Source: JBDUDR01 sp040002845 (GTDB lineage: Bacteria > Actinomycetota > Actinomycetes > Propionibacteriales > Nocardioidaceae). Taken from it: a stretch of 20,554 nt of DNA. Each line of letters opens with the position of its first letter. Positions within the stretch are counted from its first letter, which is position 1. The notes beneath the pieces are model-generated. The model ran no database searches and was not told where the DNA came from. It saw only the letters and a list, made by a program, of their open reading frames with translations. Below are positions 1-6,699 of the stretch, piece by piece. The stretch covers positions 1 through 20,554 of the forward strand of contig JBDUDR010000037.1 of NCBI GenBank assembly GCA_040002845.1, written 5' to 3'. A program made the translations under genes and the position numbers.

Positions 1-871
1 CGCAACCGGCTGCCATCCCGGCTCGCTGTACAGGTTGCTTCGCGCGCTGGCCAGCATCGGCGTGTACGAGGAGCTGCCCGATCGCCGGTTTGGGACGACG
101 CCACTTGGCGAGACGTTGGAGTCGGGCCGGTCCGACTCCCTGGCTCCGTGGGCGGAACACACCTCCCGCCCATATGTCAGGGAGGCGTGGGCCGGTTTGC
201 TGGACAGCGTGCGCACCGGCGAGAACGCGTTCGCACGGGTGCACGGCCAGAGTGTCTGGGAGTACCGCGCGGAGCATCCCGATGAGGGGGCGCTCTTTGA
301 TGCTGGCATGGTGTCGTTCGCCGCAACCGCTGCCAGACAGGTGCTCGACGCGTACGACTTCACCGGTTTCGGCACTGTGGTCGACGTCGGTGGGGGTCAC
401 GGCGGGCTCCTCGCCGCGATCCTCAGCCGCAACCCCGCGCAGCGGGGAGTGCTTTTCGACCAGTCGCACGTGGTAGACGGCGCGTCGGCGGTGCTCCGGG
501 CCCGGGGGGTCGAAAACCGTTGCCAACTGGTAGCCGGCAGCTTCTTCGACACCGTCCCTTCGGGTGGCGATGCCTACGTACTCAAGTCCATCGTGCACGA
601 CTGGGAAGATGCCGAGGCGCTGACCATCCTGCGCAACTGCCGTGGCGCCATGAACGGGAGCGCGCTCCTGCTCCTGGTCGAACGGGATCTTGGTGAAGCG
701 AACCAGAATCCGGCCGTCAAGTTCTCCGACCTCAACATGTTCGTGGCGCCCGGAGGGCGTGAGCGTACGCAGGAGGAGTACGACGCCCTCCTGTCGGCGT
801 CCGGCTTTCGCCGGACACGCACCGTGCATACCGCCGGCGACGTCATGGTGATCGAAGCCGCTCCGGTCTAG
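1..871 (+). CDS. SAM-dependent O-methyltransferase (family 2 type), 5' partial
   Basis: This is the C-terminal part of a small-molecule O-methyltransferase. The frame is open from base 2, and the first residues visible before the TTG at 35 (ending HPGSLYRLLRALASIG) match the winged-helix dimerisation region of this family, so the gene begins outside the window and the TTG is not the start. The SAM-binding motif VVDVGGGHGG is encoded near 380-410. The segment LKSIVHDWEDAEALTIL near 580-630 carries the His-Asp-Trp motif whose His is the usual catalytic base. In bacteria these enzymes methylate hydroxyls of polyketides, phenolics or carotenoid precursors, and the substrate cannot be read from sequence. 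The stop lies 10 bases before the next gene, so it is probably the first visible member of the operon with the two esterases and the ATP-grasp enzyme. Confidence 0.9.
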   Translation, partial: ATGCHPGSLYRLLRALASIGVYEELPDRRFGTTPLGETLESGRSDSLAPWAEHTSRPYVREAWAGLLDSVRTGENAFARVHGQSVWEYRAEHPDEGALFDAGMVSFAATAARQVLDAYDFTGFGTVVDVGGGHGGLLAAILSRNPAQRGVLFDQSHVVDGASAVLRARGVENRCQLVAGSFFDTVPSGGDAYVLKSIVHDWEDAEALTILRNCRGAMNGSALLLLVERDLGEANQNPAVKFSDLNMFVAPGGRERTQEEYDALLSASGFRRTRTVHTAGDVMVIEAAPV

Positions 872-881
872 TACTGGCAAG

Positions 882-1943
882 ATGGCGGCCACTATGGCAG
901 CACCGTCGGTCATCGAGCATCAGCTGGTCTTCACCCTCCAGGATCCCGGTCAGCAGTGGATCCAGGTGACCCTCGACTGTGACGACGCCATCGCAGGCAG
1001 GCGGTCGTTCCGCCGATCCGCGAGCGGCTGGGCCTTGGCTGTTCCCAGGCCGGACCTCGACCGCATCGAGTACCGCCTGCTCGTCAACGACGGGTCCGGG
1101 GTCACCAAGGTCATCTGCGACCCGGAGAACCCTGAGCTGACACCGACCGTCTTCGGTGAACGGAGCGTGGGGCTGATGCCGGGCTACCAGCGGCCGGCCT
1201 GGATGCGGCGACACGACAGGCCGGACCTGGGCACCTTCACAGATCTGGCGTTCAAGGACGAACAGATCGGGGAGCTCCCGATCCAAGTCTGGGCACCATC
1301 GAGCCTGCCCGCGAGCCAGCCCGCCCAGCTGCTGATCTGCCACGACGGCCCGGAGTACGCCAGCCTTGCCTCACTCCCGCAGTACGCAGCCGCGATGATC
1401 GCCGACCAAACGCTGCCCGCCTTTCGCATCGCCTTGATGGAACCCCTCGACCGCGACGCCTGGTATGCCGGCAACCCGGACTATGTGGCCGCGGAGCTCA
1501 AGGCGCTCGACTTCATCGGCGAATCGCATCCGTTCCTCGGATCTCCGGTGGTCATGGGGGCCAGCATGGGCGGTCTCGCCGCGCTGTTGGTGGGGTTTGC
1601 CGCCGAGGGACACATCGCCGGCGTGTTCAGCCAGTCCGGGTCCTTCTTCACTCAAGACCTGGACCCGCAGGAGGGCTCGTACCCCCATTTCGCCCAGGTG
1701 ACAGAGGCGGTTGCACGAATCGACCGACGCAAGCCGAGTCACCGGTTGCGGATCGGGATGACCTGTGGGTTGCTTGAAGAGAATCTGGCCGACAACCAGC
1801 GGATGGCCCGGCAACTCAGCGCCCTGGGACATCACGTCGAGTTCGCGACGGTCCGAGATCTGCACAACTACACGGCCTGGCGCGACAGCCTCGACCCGAC
1901 GCTGACCGACCTGTTGCGCACGGTTTGGAGTGCGCGAAGATAA
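882..1943 (+). CDS. Enterochelin-esterase-like alpha/beta-hydrolase
   Basis: A 353-residue putative esterase of the esterase D/Fes type (PF00756-like). Residues 1-110 look like the beta-rich N-terminal domain found in Fes/IroD-type enzymes, and about 120-350 is the alpha/beta-hydrolase domain. The nucleophile elbow GASMGG places Ser228. The segment CGLLEENL (295-302) is where the acid usually lies, and His328 in DLHNYTAWR occupies the place of the family's HDWxxWR histidine. There is no signal peptide, so it is likely cytoplasmic. Alternative ATG at 894; neither start has a strong Shine-Dalgarno sequence. It overlaps the next esterase by 14 bases, so the two are probably translationally coupled. 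Fes homologues hydrolyse ester or amide bonds in siderophores and similar products, but no NRPS or iron gene is visible, so the substrate is unknown. Confidence 0.85.
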   Translation: MAATMAAPSVIEHQLVFTLQDPGQQWIQVTLDCDDAIAGRRSFRRSASGWALAVPRPDLDRIEYRLLVNDGSGVTKVICDPENPELTPTVFGERSVGLMPGYQRPAWMRRHDRPDLGTFTDLAFKDEQIGELPIQVWAPSSLPASQPAQLLICHDGPEYASLASLPQYAAAMIADQTLPAFRIALMEPLDRDAWYAGNPDYVAAELKALDFIGESHPFLGSPVVMGASMGGLAALLVGFAAEGHIAGVFSQSGSFFTQDLDPQEGSYPHFAQVTEAVARIDRRKPSHRLRIGMTCGLLEENLADNQRMARQLSALGHHVEFATVRDLHNYTAWRDSLDPTLTDLLRTVWSARR

Positions 1944-2694
1944 CGGCGTGAGACGCGATCAGGTCGAGCTGCCCCTCGCGGGACAGGACTATGGCCTCTC
2001 GTTGGTCGCGTACGGCCATTACGGCAGGCCGGTCCTGGTGTTCCCTAGCGAGGCGGGCCGCGCTTGGGACTTCGGCAACAACGGGATGGTCGACGCGGTA
2101 GCGGATCTCGTAGACGCCGGTCGCGTCAAGTTCTACTGCGTCGACTCGCTCGATGCCCTCACGTGGGCCGACAAGTCGGCTCCCATCGAAGAGCGAGCCC
2201 GCCGTGCCGGTGCGTACACGGAATGGCTTGCCTCCCAGGCGGTCCCGTGGATCCGGGAGGACACGGGCGGCGGTGGTGAGCTGATGGCACTGGGCTGCAG
2301 CCTCGGCGCTTACCACGCGGTGCACTTTGCCCTCCAGCGGGCCGATCTGGTGCCGTTCGCGATGGGCCTCTCCGGCAACTACGACGTCGGTACGTGGGAC
2401 GCCTGGGGAGAGCGTGGCGACGCTGCGTACTTCGCGAACCCGGCGGATTACGTACGCCATCTGCACGGTGACCACCTCGACTGGCTGCGTGAGCGGCTCT
2501 CCGTGCTCATCGTCTGCGGCCAGGGTCAGTGGGAGACGGACCCGACGGGGTCGCTGCCATCGTCGAAAGAACTGGCCGCCCTATTGCAAGACAAGGGGAT
2601 TCGCTGCGAGCTGGACCTCTGGGGTCATGACGTCAAGCACGACTGGCCGCATTGGCGTCGCCAGCTCGCCCATCATCTGCCGCGCTTTTGCTGA
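1930..2694 (+). CDS. Putative esterase, second alpha/beta-hydrolase of the operon
   Basis: A 254-residue cytoplasmic hydrolase, distinct from its upstream neighbour. The nucleophile elbow GCSLGAYHA gives Ser124, and the C-terminal VKHDWPHWR gives His237 in the HDWxxW context typical of PF00756 esterases. The acid probably lies in the loop after VLIVCGQGQWETD (around 198-204). GTG 1930 overlaps the previous stop by 14 bases, while GTG 1948 would follow that stop by 4 bases and loses only six residues, so the start is uncertain. It ends 9 bases before the ATP-grasp gene. Two esterases beside one ATP-grasp ligase suggests that one or both process the ligase's substrate or product; that is an inference from gene order only. 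Confidence 0.85.
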   Translation: MREDNGVRRDQVELPLAGQDYGLSLVAYGHYGRPVLVFPSEAGRAWDFGNNGMVDAVADLVDAGRVKFYCVDSLDALTWADKSAPIEERARRAGAYTEWLASQAVPWIREDTGGGGELMALGCSLGAYHAVHFALQRADLVPFAMGLSGNYDVGTWDAWGERGDAAYFANPADYVRHLHGDHLDWLRERLSVLIVCGQGQWETDPTGSLPSSKELAALLQDKGIRCELDLWGHDVKHDWPHWRRQLAHHLPRFC

Positions 2695-2703
2695 GGGGGT
2701 CAC

Positions 2704-3954
2704 ATGACGCCGCCAACTCACCATCTGGTCGGGCTGCTGCTCGGTATGGAGGAGGACTGGCCACGGGCCTTCGAGTCACTGACCCGCCAGCTTGGTGTCT
2801 TCGAGTACGCGGACGAGCGGCATGTCATCGACACCGAGCGGGTCATGATCGAGCCGTTCAACCTGCGGGACAAGGCGCGTCACGACCTGGTCATCGACAG
2901 GCTCGCCCACTGGTACTACCACCCGCGCGAGTGGCTGAAGAAGATCTCGTTGATGGATGACGTGTACCTGCTGAACTCGCCATTCACGTTCCAGTCGATG
3001 GAGAAGCACTCGGCCTACTGCGCACTGATGCGGCTCGGCTTCAAGGTGCCGGAGACCGTGCTCGTGCCGTACAAGAACCCGCTGGACAACGTGCGCTGGG
3101 CCTACACAGCAGAGCGGTATAACGCTCCGTTCGACCTGGCCTCGATCGCGGCGGACATGGGCTACCCGATGTTCATGAAGCCGTTCGACGGCGGCGGGTG
3201 GCGGGGAGTCTCGCGGGTCAACGACGACGACGACCTGTGGGCCGCGTACGACCAGTCGGGCGAGATGCTGATGCACCTGCAGAAGGCGGTGGAGCCGTTC
3301 GACGTGTTTGCCCGGGCTCTGACCATCGGTCCCGAGACGATGGTCATGCACTTCCGCCCGGAGGAACCGATGCATAACCGCTATGCGGTCGACCACGGGT
3401 TCCTGTCCTCGGCAGCCGGCCGGGAGGCGGTCGCGATCGCCCACACCGTCAACGCATTCTTCCGCTGGGAGTTCAACTCCTGCGAGATGCTCGTCCAGGG
3501 CGACGAAGTGCTCCCCATCGACTACGCAAACGCCTGTCCCGACGTCGCGGTCACCTCTTTGCACTACTACTTCCCGTGGGCGATGAAGACGCTGGTCAAG
3601 TGGACGGCGTTCTGCCTGGCGACCAACCGGAAGCCGCGTCCCCACGTCGACACCACGGACTGGTTCGAGATCGCCGACGAGCCGGACATGTCGTACGCCG
3701 ACAAGCTCGTCGCCTACCAGCGGCTGGCCGACCAGCATTTCGAGCGGGACGAGTACGACGTCTTCTGCTCGGTGTCGCTGCCCCACATCGACGACCTGGT
3801 GCTGGAGTGGGTGTCGTCACCAGCGTTCGACCAGCTGTTGACGCAGACGGTGGTGACCACCTATCCGGCGCACGAGGTTGAGGAGTTCCTAGCCCATTTC
3901 CGGGGTCTGATCGGCCTGTGGGTCGAAGACCAGAAGGCCCTCGAGTCCCAGTGA
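2704..3954 (+). CDS. ATP-grasp family ligase
   Basis: A 416-residue protein of the ATP-grasp superfamily (carboxylate-amine/thiol ligases acting through an acyl phosphate). Residues 1-115 would be the N-terminal pre-ATP-grasp part. MFMKPFDGGGWRGVSRV (156-172) carries the ATP-binding Lys159 and the glycine-rich loop. The C-terminal subdomain ends in EVLPIDYANACPD (268-280), where Asp273 and Asn276 sit in the family's Mg-ligand positions. A further helical extension of about 130 residues (290-416) follows the catalytic core. The start ATG is preceded by GAGGGGG (2693-2699). It is the last gene of the four-gene run, followed by only 42 bases before a convergent gene. Key ATP-site residues are present, so it is probably active. 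The substrates cannot be told from sequence. Confidence 0.87.
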   Translation: MTPPTHHLVGLLLGMEEDWPRAFESLTRQLGVFEYADERHVIDTERVMIEPFNLRDKARHDLVIDRLAHWYYHPREWLKKISLMDDVYLLNSPFTFQSMEKHSAYCALMRLGFKVPETVLVPYKNPLDNVRWAYTAERYNAPFDLASIAADMGYPMFMKPFDGGGWRGVSRVNDDDDLWAAYDQSGEMLMHLQKAVEPFDVFARALTIGPETMVMHFRPEEPMHNRYAVDHGFLSSAAGREAVAIAHTVNAFFRWEFNSCEMLVQGDEVLPIDYANACPDVAVTSLHYYFPWAMKTLVKWTAFCLATNRKPRPHVDTTDWFEIADEPDMSYADKLVAYQRLADQHFERDEYDVFCSVSLPHIDDLVLEWVSSPAFDQLLTQTVVTTYPAHEVEEFLAHFRGLIGLWVEDQKALESQ

Positions 3955-3996
3955 CGCCCGGGGGTAACGCTCAACGACCAAGCAGCTGGTGTTGCC

Positions 3997-4659
3997 CTAG
4001 TTTCCGTACTGCTGGGTCTGCGGCTTCTCCAGCAGCAGCGCGTGCGCGACGTCGTCGGCGACCGGCCGGTGCTCGACGCCCGCGGGTACGACGAACATGT
4101 CCCCAGCCCACAGCGCGACCTCGCGGCCGCCATCCAGCTCGATCCGGAACGAACCGTTCCAGCATAAGAACAGCTCGTCCTCGTCATGGTGATGCCAGGG
4201 AAACTCGCCCTCGAGTCGTGCGATGCGTACGACGGCGTCGTTGACCTCGGCGAGATCGCTGGGCTGCCACGGTCCGGGCAGCCGACGAGCGACCGCATCG
4301 ATCGAGATCGTGCGTTCGGCGCTGGTCGTCGGCGGGTGAACGCCGATGCGTAGCCGGTTGCCGTCGGGGTCGCGCAGCTCGAGGTCGCGCCCCCACGGAT
4401 TGTTATCGACCTCGACGCCGAAGTCGGTGGCAATAGAGTCGACGTCCTCGACCCACAGGTAGGCCAGGCCGCCGGGATTAGCGTCGCCCGTGTGCTCGGA
4501 GAGATGCAGCCAGAGGTCGTCGCGAGCAATGATCACGTATGCGGGCAGACCGGGTTCGAAGCGGTGTTCCGAGACTTTCCGGAATCCGAGCCTGGCGTAC
4601 CAGCTCACTGCTTTGTCCGCGTCGGCAACGCGGAAGATCGGTGCAACAGACTCCCTCAT
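3997..4659 (-). CDS. VOC (glyoxalase/bleomycin-resistance fold) - cupin fusion protein
   Basis: A 220-residue two-domain protein. Residues 1-110 form one VOC-type module: it opens SVAPIFRVADADKAVSWYARLGF and closes DLELRDPDGNRLRIGVH, as in bleomycin-resistance and glyoxalase-like proteins. Residues about 140-212 are a cupin barrel: HHHDEDELFLCWNG (156-169) fits cupin motif 1, with His156, His158 and Glu162 as likely metal ligands, and PAGVEHRP (192-199) fits motif 2. The start ATG has GAGGAGG 7 bases upstream on its strand. It is transcribed alone, divergent from the DsrE-type gene and convergent with the ATP-grasp gene. Binding or sequestration of a small molecule, or a metal-dependent reaction, is possible. 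No specific substrate is visible. Confidence 0.88.
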   Translation of the reverse strand: MRESVAPIFRVADADKAVSWYARLGFRKVSEHRFEPGLPAYVIIARDDLWLHLSEHTGDANPGGLAYLWVEDVDSIATDFGVEVDNNPWGRDLELRDPDGNRLRIGVHPPTTSAERTISIDAVARRLPGPWQPSDLAEVNDAVVRIARLEGEFPWHHHDEDELFLCWNGSFRIELDGGREVALWAGDMFVVPAGVEHRPVADDVAHALLLEKPQTQQYGN

Positions 4660-4820
4660 TCGCGAACCTCCTCTGCGTTGGAGTCATTCTGCGGCACAGT
4701 GTCCCGACGTGCACAACTCCTCCGGACCAAGGACCCGTCGGTCGATGACCTCAGACCCTGGCCTCCGGGGCGCGAGCACTCGATGGTCGACGACAAGGAC
4801 GGGTATTCCGGGCTGCCGCG

Positions 4821-4828
4821 AGGAGGAG
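4821..4828 (+). promoter_or_regulatory. Shine-Dalgarno site fixing the start of the short DsrE gene
   Basis: AGGAGGAG lies 6 bases before ATG 4835. A much longer open frame runs upstream antisense to the VOC-cupin gene, so this strong site decides that translation begins at 4835 and that the protein really is short. Confidence 0.8.
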
Positions 4829-4834
4829 TTGGCT

Positions 4835-5110
4835 ATGAACGACGACCTGCGAGCAGGGCCTGGGGGGCTGCCGGGCATGACCGCGATGGCGACGTCTCGG
4901 ATGAAGAAGCAGATCGCTGAGATCGGCGTCCCGGAGGTGCCGGAGTTCCTCGAGCAGATCGTCGACTCCGGCGGGCACCTGTGGGCGTGCCAGATGTCCG
5001 CGGACATGATGCACTTGGATGAGGATGATCTCTATCAGGCTGTCGAAGGCATCATCAGCGCGTCGGACTTCATCGACAAGACCGATGGCGCACAGTTGCT
5101 GTTCATCTGA
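4835..5110 (+). CDS. Shortened DsrE/DsrF/DrsH-like family protein
   Basis: A 91-residue protein matching the C-terminal half of DsrE/F-type sulfur-relay-like proteins. After a Gly/Met-rich linker (about 8-22), MKKQIAEIGVPEVPEFLEQI (23-42) and HLWACQMSADMM (48-59) correspond to the family's helix and Cys-containing strand, with Cys51 as the conserved cysteine, and it ends in QLLFI as family members do. Homologues I know are about 150-170 residues, and their N-terminal half, which contains the first beta-alpha-beta unit, is absent here. There is no room for it upstream because the divergent VOC-cupin gene starts at 4659. The strong ribosome site suggests it is translated. It is either a remnant or a genuinely minimal form. 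It lies 50 bases upstream of the DUF1876 gene, probably in the same transcript. Confidence 0.75.
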   Translation: MNDDLRAGPGGLPGMTAMATSRMKKQIAEIGVPEVPEFLEQIVDSGGHLWACQMSADMMHLDEDDLYQAVEGIISASDFIDKTDGAQLLFI

Positions 5111-5160
5111 CTGCGCAGCGACCGGGATGCTCGCTGGCTCAGCGAAGAGGGAGTATTGAG

Positions 5161-5433
5161 ATGAGCACGGCGAAGCAATGGAGCGTGCAGATCTTCATCG
5201 ACGAGCACGACGATGACAGAACACATGCCCAGGCCAGGCTCGTCATCGAAGGCGATACCAGGCTGGTCGGTGACGGGTACGCCCGGCGCAACCCGCATGA
5301 CCGTAACGTGCCGCAGATCGGTGACGAGGTCGCAGCCGCCCGGGCGCTGTCGGCTCTCGCCGGTCGGCTGCTCGGCACCGCGGCCGACGACATCGAGGAG
5401 GCCACGGGCGAGTCGGCGACGCTGCAGGGTTGA
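5161..5433 (+). CDS. DUF1876 domain protein
   Basis: A 90-residue protein spanning the whole DUF1876 family. The opening KQWSVQIFIDEHDDDRTHAQARL, the central GDGYARRNPHDRNVPQIGDE and the closing AARALSALAGRLL are characteristic. GAGGGAG (5147-5153) sits 7 bases before the ATG, and a 6-bp hairpin (TCGCTG/CAGCGA, 5131-5145) lies just before it. The molecular function is unknown. In actinobacteria these genes often sit among hypoxia- or dormancy-type genes such as universal stress proteins and PNPOx proteins, which fits the neighbours here. Unlike those neighbours, it appears complete. Confidence 0.85.
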   Translation: MSTAKQWSVQIFIDEHDDDRTHAQARLVIEGDTRLVGDGYARRNPHDRNVPQIGDEVAAARALSALAGRLLGTAADDIEEATGESATLQG

Positions 5434-5449
5434 CGGCCGCTCACCAAGC

Positions 5450-5567
5450 CATCCGGCGGGTCAGCGCTCTCGCTCCTGCCGCCACTCGCGAAGTAGCCAT
5501 TGCCCAGCGTGCAGAGCGCCTCTCGACGGCCCTCGTCCGCGGGGTCGAAGCCGTCGTACGCGACCAC
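5450..5567 (-). pseudogene. N-terminal stub of a GH65 glycoside phosphorylase/hydrolase
   Basis: On the minus strand from GTG 5567 the frame reads VAYDGFDPADEGRREALC followed by TLGNGYFASGG. This matches the start of the glycoside hydrolase family 65 module (kojibiose/trehalose/maltose phosphorylase type), where EALCTLGNGYFATRG is a hallmark. Resemblance ends near 5450. The frame then runs antisense into the DUF1876 gene and stops at 5139, so at most about 40 of the roughly 750-800 residues of a normal protein remain. It begins 8 bases after the stop of the HTH-PNPOx gene, so the two once probably formed an operon. The enzyme would phosphorolyse or hydrolyse alpha-linked disaccharides, but no catalytic residue is left. 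The match is from memory of the family motif, not from a search. Confidence 0.7.
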
Positions 5568-5575
5568 CTATCCGT

Positions 5576-6043
5576 TCACGCGCCGATGCCCGTGGAACCA
5601 GCAGCCCGGATCCGACGCCCCGTGATGCGGTCCGGCTCGATGCTGACATACACATCATGCGAGCCCGGCACCCACGGCTCTACAGTCAGGCGCTGGCGCA
5701 GCCGGCACAGCTCCGGCTCGGTGACCACCCGCGCGCGGCCGGACACCAGGACGCTCCACCCCGCTTGACGCGGATGGGCGATCTCGTCCACCTCGAAACC
5801 GACCTGAGCGCCTGCGTTCGCGGAGCCACCGGCCAGGGCGTTGACGCTCGTCCTCAGAGCGTGGGCAAGCCGGATCAATGTGTCGATCCCCAATGCCGCC
5901 GGCTGGCCCTCGAGGTAGCCCACGAACGTCGGAGCCATTCCCGCTCGCTCGGCCACCTCCTCGATGGTCATCCCCAGATCCAGCCTGCGGTGCCGTACTC
6001 GTTGACCGATGTCATCCGGCTTAGTCGTCCAGGCTTCGGGCAT
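5576..6043 (-). CDS. HTH-PNPOx (flavin-nucleotide-binding-like) protein with shortened second domain
   Basis: A 155-residue protein from ATG 6043, chosen because GGGAGG lies 8 bases upstream; GTG 6052 would overlap that site. Residues about 8-68 form an XRE-type helix-turn-helix (IGQRVRHRRLDLGMTIEEVA, then AGMAPTFVGYLE). After a short GGSANAG linker the sequence jumps to GFEVDEIAHPRQAGWSVLVSG and ends with VYVSIEPDRITGRRI, which is the C-terminal half of a pyridoxamine-5'-phosphate-oxidase-like domain. In actinobacterial relatives roughly 80 residues lie between, starting with a conserved segment of the LSxEECxxLL type and including the GRV and PVNY strands. That block is missing without loss of frame. 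The remaining half barrel probably cannot bind flavin in the usual way. DNA binding may persist. Confidence 0.8.
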   Translation of the reverse strand: MPEAWTTKPDDIGQRVRHRRLDLGMTIEEVAERAGMAPTFVGYLEGQPAALGIDTLIRLAHALRTSVNALAGGSANAGAQVGFEVDEIAHPRQAGWSVLVSGRARVVTEPELCRLRQRLTVEPWVPGSHDVYVSIEPDRITGRRIRAAGSTGIGA

Positions 6044-6107
6044 CTCGAGCACCTCCCAACCCTCAACGGACGCCCTCGGGCCTCGGCTCGCGTGACCCGA
6101 TGGGTCT

Positions 6108-6128
6108 CCGTGGTCCGGCGGACCACGG
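6108..6128. repeat. Perfect 10-1-10 inverted repeat
   Basis: The arms CCGTGGTCCG and CGGACCACGG flank a single central G. The element lies 64 bp upstream of ATG 6043 of the HTH-PNPOx gene. A one-base centre is poor for an RNA hairpin but normal for a dimeric DNA-binding protein, so it may be an operator, possibly for the adjacent HTH protein. Confidence 0.75.
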
Positions 6129-6180
6129 CCTCTTCGTGCCCCTCATGTCGGTCCTTCATCGAGCATCCATCCGCGCCGGC

Positions 6181-6207
6181 GCCGGGACGAGTAGCAAAGG
6201 TCCCGGC
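6181..6207. repeat. Inverted repeat, 8-bp arms with 11-base spacer
   Basis: GCCGGGAC at 6181-6188 and GTCCCGGC at 6200-6207 are perfect reverse complements. It could form a stem-loop or bind a regulator. No T-run follows on either strand, so it is not a classical terminator. Confidence 0.6.
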
Positions 6208-6372
6208 CCCCGCGCCGTTGGTCCCTTGTCTGCCACCACAGCCCCCAGATCGCCGGCGGTCCAGCCTGCACTGGGCGATACGCTCGGGGGAGCAGGCGTA
6301 GGCGCCGAAGGTTTGATTTGCCGCCGGCTGACCCCGAGCACCGGGCAGCGGGACTCTCGACGTACGGAGTAG

Positions 6373-6378
6373 TAAACT
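6373..6378 (+). promoter_or_regulatory. Possible -10 box giving a leaderless antitoxin transcript
   Basis: TAAACT ends 6 bases before the antitoxin ATG at 6385, so transcription would start at or next to the A of ATG. No Shine-Dalgarno sequence stands at a normal distance (GGAG is 16 bases away). Both points fit leaderless translation, common in actinobacteria. No convincing -35 box is seen. Confidence 0.4.
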
Positions 6379-6384
6379 GACACC

Positions 6385-6699
6385 ATGACAACCGTCGATG
6401 GTGTAGATATGGTTACGGTGCGCGAGGCCGCCGAGTTGGCTGAGCGCACCCCGGAGACGATCCGTCGGTGGGTGTGGAGCGGTCGGCTGCCGGCTCGCCG
6501 GGATGGGCATCGCCTGCTGCTCGACCGCCAGGACGTGTTGCACCTGGTGGACTCAGGCACCGCCGCCGGCGCAAGCACGTTGCGAGACTGGGCGCGGCAG
6601 GTGCGCAGATGCTTTCCAGCCGGCGAGCGCGGATCCTCGGCGCGCGATCTCGTAATCGCGGACCGAGTGTCGCGTGGGGTCGGCGATGCCGGTCGTTGA
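6385..6699 (+). CDS. Helix-turn-helix (excisionase/MerR-like) antitoxin
   Basis: A 104-residue DNA-binding protein. VTVREAAELAERTPETIRRW (10-29) followed by VWSGRLPARRDGHRLLLDRQD is an excisionase/MerR-type helix-turn-helix with wing, in a form often paired with PIN toxins in actinobacteria instead of a VapB AbrB-type fold. The C-terminal 45 residues, rich in Arg and Ser/Gly, would be the segment that occupies and neutralises the toxin. The gene overlaps the PIN gene by 14 bases, the coupling expected for a toxin-antitoxin operon. Autorepression from its own upstream region is likely by analogy. Confidence 0.82.
   Translation: MTTVDGVDMVTVREAAELAERTPETIRRWVWSGRLPARRDGHRLLLDRQDVLHLVDSGTAAGASTLRDWARQVRRCFPAGERGSSARDLVIADRVSRGVGDAGR

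Larger units (their letters stand above)
6044..6384. other. 341-bp intergenic region between HTH-PNPOx and antitoxin genes
   Basis: No reading frame on either strand resembles a protein I know. It should contain the divergent promoters of the HTH-PNPOx gene (-) and the toxin-antitoxin pair (+). The visible structure is two perfect inverted repeats (6108-6128 and 6181-6207) and a possible -10 box next to the antitoxin start. Confidence 0.6.

Noticed and set aside
2776..3786. A 336-codon minus frame inside the ATP-grasp gene
   Set aside because: It is the antisense of a well-supported gene, with Val/Arg/His-rich repetitive composition.
6181..6207. A DosR/dormancy-regulon box suggested by GGGAC and GTCCC
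   Set aside because: In the DosR consensus these half sites are 4 bases apart, here 11, and the A/T-rich centre is absent. No other match was seen near the stress-type genes.
5213..6301. A 362-codon + frame across the DUF1876, GH65-stub and HTH-PNPOx region
   Set aside because: Composition is Arg/Pro/Ser-rich as in shadow frames, no domain is visible, and real genes occupy the other frames and strand.
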